Source: JBMNKL01 sp050952225
GTDB taxonomy: Bacteria > Bacillota > Clostridia > Acetivibrionales > DTU013
Assembly: GCA_050952225.1 (NCBI GenBank)
Contig: JBMNKL010000004.1
Coordinates: 62,001 to 126,000 of the forward strand
Direction of reading: 5' to 3'
Length of the DNA stretch: 64,000 bases
Shown here: one piece after another, positions 31,999 to 41,128 of the stretch
Position numbering within the stretch: the stretch's first letter is position 1
How the letters are laid out: every line of letters starts with the position of its first letter
Notes under the pieces: model-generated
What the model was told of the DNA's origin: nothing
The model's database searches: none
Seen by the model: the letters and a program-made list of their open reading frames with translations, nothing else
Translations under genes and position numbers: made by a program

Positions 31999-32928
31999 AT
32001 GGTACAGTTACATAACCAGCGCGTTGCTTATGGTGAAACCCTGGTGGCCTTGGGAAGGGAGAACCCTGACATTGTAGTGCTGGAAGCCGATTTGGGCAAG
32101 TCTACCCAGGGAATAATGTTTCAAAAAGAGTATCCTGACCGCTTTTACGAGATGAGTATTGCCGAAGCGAATATGGCCGGCGTTGCCGCAGGCTTGTCTT
32201 TAACGGGTAAAATCCCTTTTATGGCATCTTTTGCCGTATTTAGCACGGGCCGCTGCTATGATCAAATACGGACATCCATCTGCATTCCTGCGCTTAACGT
32301 TAAAATTTGTGGTTCAAGCGCTGGCCTGTCGGACGCGGGAGACGGCTCAACGCACCAGTCTGTTGATGATTTGGCATTAATGAGAGTGTTGCCGAACATG
32401 CAGGTATTCTCCCCGGCTGATGCCATTGAGGTTAAAAAGATACTCCGCTACATGGCTGAAAACGAAGGTCCTATGTATATACGCGTCAGCAGGGGCGACC
32501 TGCCTGACTGCACAAACCCTGATGACAAATTCATACCCGGAAAAGTGTACCCTCTCCGCCAGGGCAAAGACGCGGTTGTTTTCGCCACAGGCGTTATGGT
32601 ATCCAGGGCACTGGAAGCCGCAGACGCCCTGGAAAGGGAAGGATGCTCCGTTATGGTTGTCAATGTTCCCTCGTTGAAGCCTATCGACAGCGATGCGGTT
32701 TTAAGCATTTGCAAAGATTTTGACGCAGTAGTTACCGCCGAGGAACACTCAGTTATCGGCGGGCTTGGAGCTGCCATTGCAAGTATTCTTGCTGAAAGAC
32801 AGCCCAAGAAGGTCAAGATGATTGGGATACAGGACAAATTCGGCACTTCCGGCCAGGATTACGAAACTCTGCTGGAAGCTTACGGGCTCACTGCAAAGGC
32901 CATTATGGACGCAGTTCGCGCATGCTGA
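31999..32928 (+). CDS. Transketolase, C-terminal subunit
   Basis: Protein of 309 residues with the pyrimidine-binding domain (about 1-160) and the C-terminal transketolase domain. Visible motifs include YEMSIAEANMAGVAAGLSLT, where the Glu activates thiamine, FMASFAVFSTGRCYDQIRTS, and DGSTHQSVDDLALMRVLPNM. The second domain has SLKPIDSDAVLSI and VVTAEEHSVIGGLGAAIASI. It pairs with the N-terminal subunit just upstream. The last gene of its unit, it is followed by a palindromic repeat element. Confidence 0.92.
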   Translation: MVQLHNQRVAYGETLVALGRENPDIVVLEADLGKSTQGIMFQKEYPDRFYEMSIAEANMAGVAAGLSLTGKIPFMASFAVFSTGRCYDQIRTSICIPALNVKICGSSAGLSDAGDGSTHQSVDDLALMRVLPNMQVFSPADAIEVKKILRYMAENEGPMYIRVSRGDLPDCTNPDDKFIPGKVYPLRQGKDAVVFATGVMVSRALEAADALEREGCSVMVVNVPSLKPIDSDAVLSICKDFDAVVTAEEHSVIGGLGAAIASILAERQPKKVKMIGIQDKFGTSGQDYETLLEAYGLTAKAIMDAVRAC

Positions 32929-33243
32929 CATTCCCCCATCAGCATTGATTCGCGAAAAAATCCAGGTTCTTGTTGGGGTCAGGCTTGAATTATTTACTTA
33001 TTCTCACGCGAGCACGGACACGGGCGCGGATAAGTGAATTATACAAGCCTGACCCCGGCAACACATGATCCCAACTTTCCAAATTTAACTGACCGCACAC
33101 GCTTGCAAGCCGTCTCCACCCGTCCCCATGGCATTTTTTTAGATTTATTAAATTTATTTAATTGAATACACTAAAGTAATTATGTATAATTTAATTATTT
33201 GAAAAGAGAACGCAATTTTATACTTGTACCAGGAGTGATATGT
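32929..33243. repeat. REP-like palindromic element in an intergenic stretch
   Basis: The arms TGTTGGGGTCAGGCTTG (32971-32987) and CAAGCCTGACCCCGGCAACA (33044-33063) are inverted, with further pairing inside (AATTATTTACTTATTC with GATAAGTGAATTAT). They form a hairpin of about 93 bases. The GGGGTCAGGCTTGAATTATT pattern is known from REP-type repeats linked to RAYT transposases. A single copy of the same sequence recurs at 35876-35895. No gene is seen in this 315-base stretch; an AT-rich run before argJ may hold its promoter. Confidence 0.65.
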
Positions 33244-34447
33244 ATGAACATAATAAACGGTGGAGTTACGGCTCCCGAAGGCTTTTTTGCCACCGGGATG
33301 GCTTGCGGCATTAAGAAGGACGGAAAAAAGGATCTGGCAATTGTCTGTTCGGAAGATAGCGCAGCTGCGGCAGGCGTTTTTACTATGAATAGAGTAAAAG
33401 GTCATTCCCTGCAATTAACCATGGAACATATAAAAAACGGGTATGCCAGCGCAATTGTCATAAACAGCGGAAATGCCAATGCCTGTGTTGGCGAGCAAGG
33501 TTACAAGGACGCATTGGAAATAGCGGAAATAACGGCAGGACTTCTTGAATGCACCCCGCAGGAAATACTCGTCGGGTCGACCGGGGTAATAGGAAAACCG
33601 CTGGATATGAACGTGATACGCCCGGCGCTGGAAGCGCTTGTAAGCGGCATGGATCCCAACGGGGGTCATGATGCGCTGGAAGCAATAATGACAACCGACA
33701 CGATGTTCAAGGAAATAGCCATAGAGTTTGAGCTTCAGGATACCAGGGTCGTAATAGGCGGAATGGCAAAGGGTTCGGGAATGATTCATCCCAACATGGC
33801 AACCCTTATCGGCATAATCACGACAGACGCCAACATATCAAGAAAACTCCTGGACAAAGCCCTCAAGGAAGTAGTCGAAAAAACTTTCAACAGGGTGAGC
33901 ATAGACGGGGATACAAGCGTATGCGACATGGTTGTAATCACTGGCAAACGGGATGGCGGATAATGCCGGGATTATTCATGAAAATGAAGATTACGAGCAG
34001 TTCATAAAAGGCCTGGAATATGTTTGCACACACCTGTCCAAGCTCATTGCCAGGGATGGCGAAGGCGCGACAAAGCTGATAGAAGTGGCGGTGGAAGGAG
34101 CAGGCAGCCCGGGTGACGCATACAAAGCGGCATCCGCCATTGCAAAATCGCCGCTCGTCAAAACCGCCATATTCGGCGAGGACGCGAACTGGGGAAGAAT
34201 AATGACGGCAGCCGGATATTCGGGGGCTGATTTTGATCCGCTATTTACCGATATATATATTGGCAGCCTTTTAGTGTGCAAAAGCGGATGCGCGGTTGAT
34301 TTTGACGAAGCCAAGGCAAAGGATATCCTCAAGAAGAGCGAAGTAAAGCTTTTGATCAAGCTGAACAAAGGCGTATACTCGGATCATGTATGGACCTGCG
34401 ATTTTTCTTATGACTATGTTAAAATCAATGCGAGCTACCGTTCATAA
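33244..34447 (+). pseudogene. argJ: Glutamate N-acetyltransferase/ornithine acetyltransferase, one frameshift
   Basis: It recycles acetyl groups from N-acetylornithine to glutamate in arginine synthesis. The sequence starts at ATG 33244 (MNIINGGVTAPEGF) after AGGAG and matches ArgJ over about 400 residues. The autocleavage site is present in KGSGMIHPNMATLIGIITTD, where the Thr becomes the nucleophile of the beta chain. A one-base shift near 33948 breaks VITG from LANGMADNAGI, so the gene reads as two overlapping frames (33244-33963 and 33953-34447). An extra A explains it. No other arginine genes are nearby. Confidence 0.88.
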
Positions 34448-34497
34448 ACCGGTTGGTTTTTAGCAGCACCATGATTTATATAAGGGGAGGGGTTTGT

Positions 34498-35021
34498 GTG
34501 GATACCAGGCAATTCTTGGTATTTATGGTCAATAACGAGGAATTTGGCCTGAATATTGAAAAAATAAGCAGTATTGAAGAAATGCAGGATATTGCCAAAA
34601 TGCCAAACGCACCGGACTATATCGAGGGAGTGGCAAACCTGCGTGGCAAAGTCCACACCATTTTCAACCTGAGAAGGCGGTTCGGTATGCCCTGGCACGG
34701 GATTCGACGAAAATACCAAGATCATAATTATAAATATGCCGGGCTCTTTTGTCGGCATTATTGTCGATGAAGTTCGCGAAATAATCAAGATGGAAGACGA
34801 TAACATGGTACCCGTTCCAAAGGGCACTTCCCCTTCGGTAAGCAAGATTCCTGTGCGGAGCCTGCAAGATTGGCAAAAGGCTTGTCAAGCTGCTGGACCC
34901 GGAAAAGATCCTTACGGAAAACACTGAAGAAGAGGACGACAAAACGGTGACAAGAGACCGGTGTCTTCTAAAGACGGATAAGGGCGTAAAGGGCAAGATT
35001 CTGTACAATCTCATATCCTGA
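34498..35021 (+). pseudogene. CheW-domain protein, frameshifted
   Basis: CheW proteins couple chemoreceptors to the CheA kinase. Starting at GTG 34498 behind GGGGAGGGG, the sequence has RQFLVFMVNNEEFGLNIEKI, YIEGVANLRGKVHTIFNLRRRF and FVGIIVDEVREIIKM, the CheW core. Shifts near 34695-34705 fit loss of one base from a C-run and one from a T-run (expected MPLARDFDENTKIIII). Another near 34850 is needed to reach CKIGKRLVKLLDPEKIL and the stop at 35019-35021. No other chemotaxis gene is seen, so this would be a stand-alone CheW. Its last bases overlap the end of the convergent amidase gene. Confidence 0.8.
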
Positions 35022-35534
35022 CGCCTATGATATGCAAAAAACGTATATATGCCGGTTCAAAATCAATGAGCCTGTAAAAATCCGTATCAAAAGTATGGGC
35101 TGCAACCAGGATGTTGTCGATGCCCGGCGGATTCCCTACACTTACAATCACAGGCGAATGATCGAAATGTTTGCTGTCACGGAACGACAACTGCGCTATA
35201 TCTCCGGGTTCCACCCCGGAAAAGTCCGTTTCCTCGGCAAAAGGCCCCGAACCCTTGTTATTGACCAAGAAATTGTAAAGGTAATTTACGCCGGTCCATG
35301 ACGCCGTCCTGTTATACGAGTTGATATAGTACCATCCGAATACGGGCGTGTAATTCATGACGCCGCTCCCGGCAAAAATGCACTGGGAAGCAAAATTTGT
35401 GCAGTCTCCCCCAGATTTTCGAAATCAAGGTAAGCCGGGTTTCTTGCATAAGCCCATTTGTGGGCGTATTCCACAGCCTTCGCCCTGTCGTAAGGCTTTA
35501 TCGTTTTATTCCTTTCCACACCGAAATAGTACAT
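35011..35534 (-). pseudogene. Putative amidase-domain protein (Amidase_6 type), one frameshift
   Basis: The frame begins at ATG 35534 (MYYFGVERNKTIKPYDRAKA) after GAGGTG and continues with VEYAHKWAYARNPAYLDFEN. A base is missing in the G-run near 35405. With one more G it gives GGDCTNFASQCIFAGSGVMNY, the active-site cysteine motif of the putative amidase family. The rest is intact, with TGVNYLYNFLVNNKGSGPFAE and the histidine in FDHSPVIVS. Length is about 174 residues, with no signal peptide. Relatives are often wall-associated or spore-associated, but the function is not established. Confidence 0.78.
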
Positions 35535-35910
35535 GTTTCACCTCTTCATATGCATGTTGCGGCACAGAAACAAGCGTAACAGCTCTATATACTCATTTTA
35601 TGTATCACGACAATAAAAAATGAAAGCCGCTGTTAGGCAGGAATGTATTTCAGACCTTATAAGCAACAGTATAAACAACAATTATTCTGTTTTCATCGAA
35701 ATATCCTTTTGCCTGCACATCAACCGGCCTGCACATCAACCGGATGACCATAGACCAGTGGATTTTCCCCTGATGACCATAGACCAGTGGATTTCCCCTG
35801 GCACGGGTGAATTTCACAGTCCTGGTCTCCCTCTGCAGGCCGCAATTCTAAGCAGCACGCGCAGCAGAATAAGCAAATAATTCAAGCCTGACCCCATATC
35901 CCATATCCTC
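35535..35910. repeat. Intergenic tandem repeats and a REP-like half site
   Basis: Two direct tandem repeats lie together: a 16-base unit GCCTGCACATCAACCG at 35711 and 35727, and a 29-base unit starting GATGACCATAGACCAGTG at 35743 and 35772. The sequence AATAATTCAAGCCTGACCCC at 35876-35895 repeats an arm of the element at 32971-33063. No gene is supported here. Confidence 0.6.
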
Positions 35911-35966
35911 AAAAAATACAAAACGGGGAACGGTATCTACCGGTTTTTATCAAAGAACCGCTCCCC
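35911..35966 (-). terminator. Terminator of the xylose unit
   Basis: GGGGAACGGT (35925-35934) and ACCGCTCCCC (35957-35966) form a stem with one mismatch. On the minus strand GTTTTGTATTTTTT follows. It is 41 bases past the restored stop of xylA. Confidence 0.8.
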
Positions 35967-36006
35967 TGGCGTGAAATATGGTGTCTTGTTGTTTGCTATC
36001 TACATG

Positions 36007-37328
36007 TTAATCAAGTATGTACCCGTTCACGATCGTTTCGAGCATCTCCTGCCTGCCCGAGGCAATTTCGACCTTGTCAAGCTTCAACACATACTCTTCC
36101 AGTTCTTTGAATCCAACTTTGCCGTCGACGATATCCTTGCCGATGCCGGTGCTGTAGCTTGAGTACCTTTCCGTTCTATGAACCTGTCGATTTTACCGTC
36201 CTCGATCATCTTCGCAGCCGCCTTCAAGCCTTTTGCAAAGGCGTCCATTCCTGCAATATGCGCATAGAACAAATCGACAGTCTCAAAAGAGCCCCTCCTG
36301 ACCTTGGCGTCAAAGTTCAGGCCGCCCTTTGTAAAACCGCCCATTTTGAGCACTTCATACATTGCAAACGTTGTTTCATAAATATTGGTCGGGAATTGAT
36401 CAGTATCCCAGCCAAGCAGCAGGTCACCCTGGTTTGCGTCGATGCTTCCGAGCATCCCGTTTATGCGCGCCACCCTCAGCTCATGCTGGAACGTATGCGC
36501 TGCCAATGTCGCATGGTTCGCTTCGATATTGAGCTTGAAGTACGGGTCGAGGCCGTATGTTTTAAGGAATCCTATTACCGAGCCCGCGTCGAAATCATAT
36601 TGATGCTTTGTCGGCTCCTTTGGCTTCGGTTCAATCAGCAACTGGCCGTCAAAACCTATCTCCTTTGCATAATCCACGGCCATCCGGAGGAAACGCGCCA
36701 GATTGTCAAGTTCCAGCTTCATATCCGTATTAAGGAGGGTTTCATAACCTTCCCTGCCGCCCCAGAAAACATAATTCTGTCCACCCAGTTCAAGGGTAAT
36801 TTCCATTGCCTTCTTTACCTGCGATGCCGCGTATGCGAATACATCAGCATGGGGCGAAGTCGACGCGCCGTGGGTAAATCTCGGATGCCCAAATGCATTG
36901 GTAGTACCCCATAACAGTTTCACACTGCTCGTTTTCATGCGGTCCTTAATTACAGCAACAATCTCGTCCAGCCTTTTGTTCGTTTCCCTCAAGGTGTCAG
37001 CTTCAGGAGCAATGTCCCTGTCATGGAAGCAAAAGAACGGTATGCCCAGCTTCTCGCAGAATTCAAAACAAGCTTCGACCTTGCGTTTTGCCAGTTCCAT
37101 CTTGTCGGTCACACCGTCCCACGGCCTGACCGCAGTCCCGACAGGTCCAAACGGGTCCGTCCCCGTCCCCTGGAACGTATGCCAGTAAGCAACGGCAAAC
37201 CTTAGATGGTCCTCCATTCTTTTGCCGGCAACAAGCTCATCCGGGTTGTAATACTTGAAAGCCAACGGGTTGTCTGATCCTTTTCCTTCATACTTTATCT
37301 TCCCGATTCCTTTGAATATTTCGGCCAT
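36007..37328 (-). pseudogene. xylA: Xylose isomerase, frameshift near the C-terminus
   Basis: It interconverts D-xylose and D-xylulose with divalent metal. Frame one codes MAEIFKGIGKIKYEGKGSDN to FIERKGT. Motifs include YWHTFQGTGTDPFG, the active-site histidine in FCFHDRDIAPE, WGGREGYETL, and EPKPKEPTKHQYDFD with NIEANHATLAGH-type sequence. Near 36160 a T is missing. One frame over, the sequence SSYSTGIGKDIVDGK and then VEIASGRQEMLETIVNGYI leads to a stop at 36007-36009. The restored length of 440 residues is exactly that of clostridial XylA. Without the base, an altered 414-residue product would result. Confidence 0.92.
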
Positions 37329-37446
37329 ACAGAATACCTCCGTTTACTAATTTATATATGATATTAGCTTAGGCCTCTGCCAAATCATGGGGTCATATGG
37401 CTTAAATATCTTTGGCAAAAACCCGATTCTAACTATTTACATTGTG

Positions 37447-38646
37447 CTACCTGCCAAATAAAATCTTCAGCGGTATGATTGCCGCGCCCAGCATGGACGA
37501 CCTTTCGCCCATGCGGGACATGATGATTTCCACGTTGGAAGCGGGCTTCTTCAATGCCCGGCGGTCTACCTCTCTCCTGATTATATTCATCACCATGGCT
37601 CCATACCTGATAAAATCCTTTCCAAGCACGATTTTGGAAGGATTCAGCATATTCACAATACCCGACAACGCAACACCGATATACATCGCAGCCTCGTCCA
37701 GCAAGTCTTTTGAAAACTTATCCCCGTTCATTGCGGCATTTACAATATCATCAAACGTTATGCCCCCTGCGTCACCGGTTTTATTCAAGCTTGAAGCGGC
37801 GCCCTGCCTGAGGAGTCTTCTTGCCTTTTCCACTATCCTTCCTGTGGATGCAAATGTTTCAAGGCAGCCATAGTTGCCACAGCCGCATTCCGGCCCGTTT
37901 TCATCCACCACGATATGACCGACTTCGCCGGCGCTTCCGCCTGATCCCCTGTAAAGACTTCCGTCCGTGAATATTCCCGCACCTATACCCGATTTGATGT
38001 TTACACACACAAAATCGTTTACATCTCTGCATTCGCCTATCCAGTCCTCGCAGATTGCGGAGGCCATTGATTCGTTTTCAACATACACCGGGTAATTCAA
38101 CCGGTCTTCAAGCATACCCCTGATGTCTGCTTCCTTCCAGCCCAGGTTCGGTGCAAGTATGACTATGCGCGATGTAACATCAACCAGGCCCGGTACGGAT
38201 ATCCCAACGCCCAGCAATTTCCCTGCATCTATGGAATACGTCTCCGTTATGCCGGATACAATTTCCGATATCGCCGAGGCTGCCGTTTCGGGCGTGTTTA
38301 CGGCCATTGGCGCCGAGCCTTCATATACTACTCTTCCGGTAATATCAACAAGTACAAATGAAATGTTGTCTATTTCAACGTCAAAGCCTATGGAATAATA
38401 CGAATCCGGTTTCAGCTCCAGGAGTACGGGTTTTCTTCCTCCCTTTGATTTCCCTGTCCCGGTTTCGTAAATATATCCCCTTTCAAGCAGCGAAGACACG
38501 ATGACGCCGGTTGCAGTAGGCGACAGACCCGTCAATTTCGAAAGATCGAACCTGGACAATGATTTTTTGATCCTTATCAGGTCAAGGATGCCAGCCTCGT
38601 TATAAGCTTTCAGGAATTTACTGTTGCCAGTGTAGCTTTTTGTCAT
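37447..38646 (-). CDS. ROK family transcriptional regulator, XylR-like
   Basis: Protein of 399 residues. An N-terminal winged helix (SLSRFDLSKLTGLSPTATGVIVSSLLERG) is followed by a ROK sugar-kinase-like domain with GFDVEIDNISFVLVDITG. The zinc-binding and sugar-binding consensus EVGHIVVDENGPECGCGNYGCLE is complete. Its start overlaps the xylB stop by 4 bases, and xylA follows 118 bases later, so it is very likely the xylose repressor that responds to xylose. Confidence 0.9.
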   Translation of the reverse strand: MTKSYTGNSKFLKAYNEAGILDLIRIKKSLSRFDLSKLTGLSPTATGVIVSSLLERGYIYETGTGKSKGGRKPVLLELKPDSYYSIGFDVEIDNISFVLVDITGRVVYEGSAPMAVNTPETAASAISEIVSGITETYSIDAGKLLGVGISVPGLVDVTSRIVILAPNLGWKEADIRGMLEDRLNYPVYVENESMASAICEDWIGECRDVNDFVCVNIKSGIGAGIFTDGSLYRGSGGSAGEVGHIVVDENGPECGCGNYGCLETFASTGRIVEKARRLLRQGAASSLNKTGDAGGITFDDIVNAAMNGDKFSKDLLDEAAMYIGVALSGIVNMLNPSKIVLGKDFIRYGAMVMNIIRREVDRRALKKPASNVEIIMSRMGERSSMLGAAIIPLKILFGR

Positions 38647-40193
38647 ACGTCATCCCCGTAAACCCTGCTCATTATACCGGCCAAATCTTTAAAATCATTT
38701 CGGAGGGACCTGTAAAGCTGCCCATAAAGTTTATAAAATTCCATGTACTTTTTATTAAGCTCCATGTCGGGCTGCTGGACTTCCTTGATTTTAATTGCCG
38801 TGTCACACGCTTCCGCCACATCCTTGTAAATACCCGTTCCGACTCCTGCCAGCAAAGCCACGCCTAAGGCCGGGCCCTCACTTGAATTTATGGTTGTTAT
38901 CGGCGTCCCGAAAATATCTGCCTGCATCTGTTTCCACAGCCTGCTTTTGCCGCCGCCGCCCGAAGCCCGGATTTCATTTATCTCGGCTCCCAGTCCTTTT
39001 ATAATTTCCAGGCAATCCCTGAGAGAATAAACAACGCCTTCCATGACAGATCTGATCATATCTCTCTTTGTATGCACGGTAGAAAGCCCGAAAAATACTC
39101 CCCTGGCATCCGAATCCAGGTGCGGCGCCCTCTCGCCTATCAGGTATGGCAGGTAGATGAGCCCGTTACTGCCCGGACGTACCTTTTCAGCTTCCTGGTC
39201 CATCAACACGTACGGATCTACGTCCATAAGCTCGGCTACGCTAATTTCATCTTTACATAATATATCCCTGAACCATTTCAGCGAGAATCCTGCCGCCTGC
39301 GTTACACCCATAACATGCCACTTATCAGGCACAGCGTGGCAGAAGGTCTGGGTCCTGCCTTTGGGGTCGATGCTTATCTTGTCCAGGTATGCAAAAATAA
39401 CGCCTGAAGTGCCAATTGTCGAAGATATAAGTCCGGTTTTGACTATGCCGTTTCCAACCGCTCCCGCTGCCTGGTCGCCGCCGCCGCCGACCACCGGCGT
39501 TCCTTCGCGCAGCCCGGTAACTGCTGCAGCGCTGCCGCATACTTTACCGCTCACCTCCTGGGATTCATAAACCTTCGCAACCTGGCTCCTGTCTATTCCC
39601 AGTTTTGACAGCATTTCATCACTCCAGCACCTGCGCGGGACATCCAGCAATTGCATGCCGCTGGCGTCCGACACCTCGGTGGCAAATTCTCCTGTAAGCC
39701 TTAACCTGACATAGTCTTTTGGGAGAAGTATTTTTTTCGTTTTCTCAAAAATAGCCGGCTCGTTATTCTTCACCCACATAATCTTGGAAGCTGTGAAGCC
39801 GACTAAAGCGGGATTGGCAGTAATCTCTACCAGCCTTTCCGCTCCTATTATCGATGTTATCTGTTCGCATTCGGCGGTAGTACGCTGGTCGCACCATATG
39901 ATTGAACGCCTTAAAACTTTGTCTTCCTCATCAAGCAAAACAAGCCCGTGCATCTGTCCGGAAAGCCCGATTCCACTGATGTCGTCCGGCTTGATTCCGC
40001 TCTTTGCAAGCACTTTGCGGATACCGTCCACCGTCGCCCGCCACCAGTCCTCCGGCTCCTGCTCCGCCCAGCCAATCTTGGGCTGATAAAGCGGATACTC
40101 TTCCAGCGCGCTTGCGACAGTGTTTCCTTTTTCATCAAAAAGAACTGTTTTTGTTCCTGAGGTGCCAACATCAATACCCAGTAAGTAAGCCAT
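38643..40193 (-). CDS. xylB: Xylulokinase
   Basis: Protein of 516 residues of the FGGY family. It phosphorylates D-xylulose to enter the pentose phosphate route. The N-terminus YLLGIDVGTSGTKTVLFDEKG binds phosphate, and GLSGQMHGLVLLDEE is typical for xylulokinases. The second domain has TIGTSGVIFAY and RASGGGGKSRLWKQMQADI. ATG 40193 is chosen, since GGGGGG is 8 bases upstream; an ATG two codons earlier is too close. It is the first gene of the unit xylB-ROK-xylA. Confidence 0.94.
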   Translation of the reverse strand: MAYLLGIDVGTSGTKTVLFDEKGNTVASALEEYPLYQPKIGWAEQEPEDWWRATVDGIRKVLAKSGIKPDDISGIGLSGQMHGLVLLDEEDKVLRRSIIWCDQRTTAECEQITSIIGAERLVEITANPALVGFTASKIMWVKNNEPAIFEKTKKILLPKDYVRLRLTGEFATEVSDASGMQLLDVPRRCWSDEMLSKLGIDRSQVAKVYESQEVSGKVCGSAAAVTGLREGTPVVGGGGDQAAGAVGNGIVKTGLISSTIGTSGVIFAYLDKISIDPKGRTQTFCHAVPDKWHVMGVTQAAGFSLKWFRDILCKDEISVAELMDVDPYVLMDQEAEKVRPGSNGLIYLPYLIGERAPHLDSDARGVFFGLSTVHTKRDMIRSVMEGVVYSLRDCLEIIKGLGAEINEIRASGGGGKSRLWKQMQADIFGTPITTINSSEGPALGVALLAGVGTGIYKDVAEACDTAIKIKEVQQPDMELNKKYMEFYKLYGQLYRSLRNDFKDLAGIMSRVYGDDV

Positions 40194-40237
40194 AAGCATT
40201 TCCCCCCTGCCCGCAACTTTTTAATATTATATTAATA

Positions 40238-40266
40238 AGTATATCATCCGGGAGAAAAATATACAA
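40238..40266 (-). promoter_or_regulatory. Probable promoter of the xylose unit
   Basis: On the minus strand TTGTAT (40261-40266) and TATACT (40238-40243) are 17 bases apart, about 45 bases before xylB. The AT-rich flank could hold the ROK operator, but no clear palindrome was picked out. Confidence 0.5.
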
Positions 40267-40434
40267 TTAAAATGTAAATAAAATCAACAAAAATTATATA
40301 ACATGCCTTGTGGCAAGAAAATCCTGGCTCTTGCCGGGATGACGGCTCAACGATAATATAAGCATGTTCCCCCATTACTCTTCAATTATGCCGGCAGCCT
40401 GCTCGAACTCTATTTTGGGTATTATAACAAGGCA

Positions 40435-40614
40435 TCCTGAGCTACGGATGGTGGATTACAAGCGCCCGCGTTGAAGTAAGACAGGACATTACAGTCTGCC
40501 CATGAAGGAACCTGATGTCAGATTGCAAGCTCCCCCGGTCGCTGATTATTATTTCACGGATTACGTGCGGGTGTGGGTCAAGGCATCTTATGTAACAACT
40601 TGGCAAATCCCGCA
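40435..40614. repeat. 180-base direct repeat, copy 1
   Basis: Begins TCCTGAGCTACGGATGG and ends TTGGCAAATCCCGCA. It is almost identical to 40756-40935, with the start points 321 bases apart and only about two substitutions noticed. Neither copy carries a convincing gene; short frames inside are shared by both copies. Confidence 0.85.
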
Positions 40615-40755
40615 CAAATAAATCGGTGGATAGGGCGGCTTGCAATTTGACATTTTGTGGACGAATGGCTGCAGGGTGTTTGTCCTGGTGAAACTTGAAC
40701 GCGGAACCCATAAGGAATACCCGTAATACTTCGGCATGGACGCCGAAGTCGCTTG

Positions 40756-40935
40756 TCCTGAGCTACGGATGGCGGATTACAAGCGCCCGCGTTGAAGTAA
40801 GACAGGACATTACAGTCTGCCCATGAGGGAACCTGATGTCAGATTGCAAGCTCCCCCGGTCGCTGATTATTATTTCACGGATTACGTGCGGGTGTGGGTC
40901 AAGGCATCTTATGTAACAACTTGGCAAATCCCGCA
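40756..40935. repeat. 180-base direct repeat, copy 2
   Basis: Second copy of the repeat at 40435-40614. It is followed within 16 bases by the 35-base tandem hairpin array. The unrelated 141 bases between the copies (40615-40755) show no gene. Confidence 0.85.
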
Positions 40936-40950
40936 TATGCCAAAACACGG

Positions 40951-41084
40951 TGAGACAAATCCGCCACATAAGGCGGATTTTTGGGTGAGACAAATCCGCC
41001 ACATAAGGCGGATTTTTGGGTGAGACAAATCCGCTACATAAGGCGGATTTTTGGGTGAGACAAATCCGCTACATAAGGCGGATT
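40951..41084. repeat. Four tandem 35-base hairpin units
   Basis: Units start with TGAGACAAATCCGC at 40951, 40986, 41021 and 41056, exactly 35 bases apart. Each holds AAATCCGCC-ACATA-AGGCGGATTT, a perfect or nearly perfect inverted repeat of 9-10 bases. In units three and four the left arm has GCTACATA in place of GCCACATA. TTTTTGGG joins the units. On either strand each hairpin is followed by a short T or A run, so the array looks like four terminators in a row. Confidence 0.85.
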
Positions 41085-41128
41085 TTGTTGGAAATGACAC
41101 GGATGTCATTAGAAGCGGCTGGACAAAA

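Noticed and set aside
32971..35895. A composite element bounded by REP-like arms carrying argJ, cheW and the amidase gene
   Set aside because: One end is a full palindrome and the other a half site, no transposase or target duplication is visible, and the genes are ordinary chromosomal types.
40951..41084. CRISPR-like array
   Set aside because: Units are directly joined with an exact 35-base period and no unique spacers; no cas genes are near.
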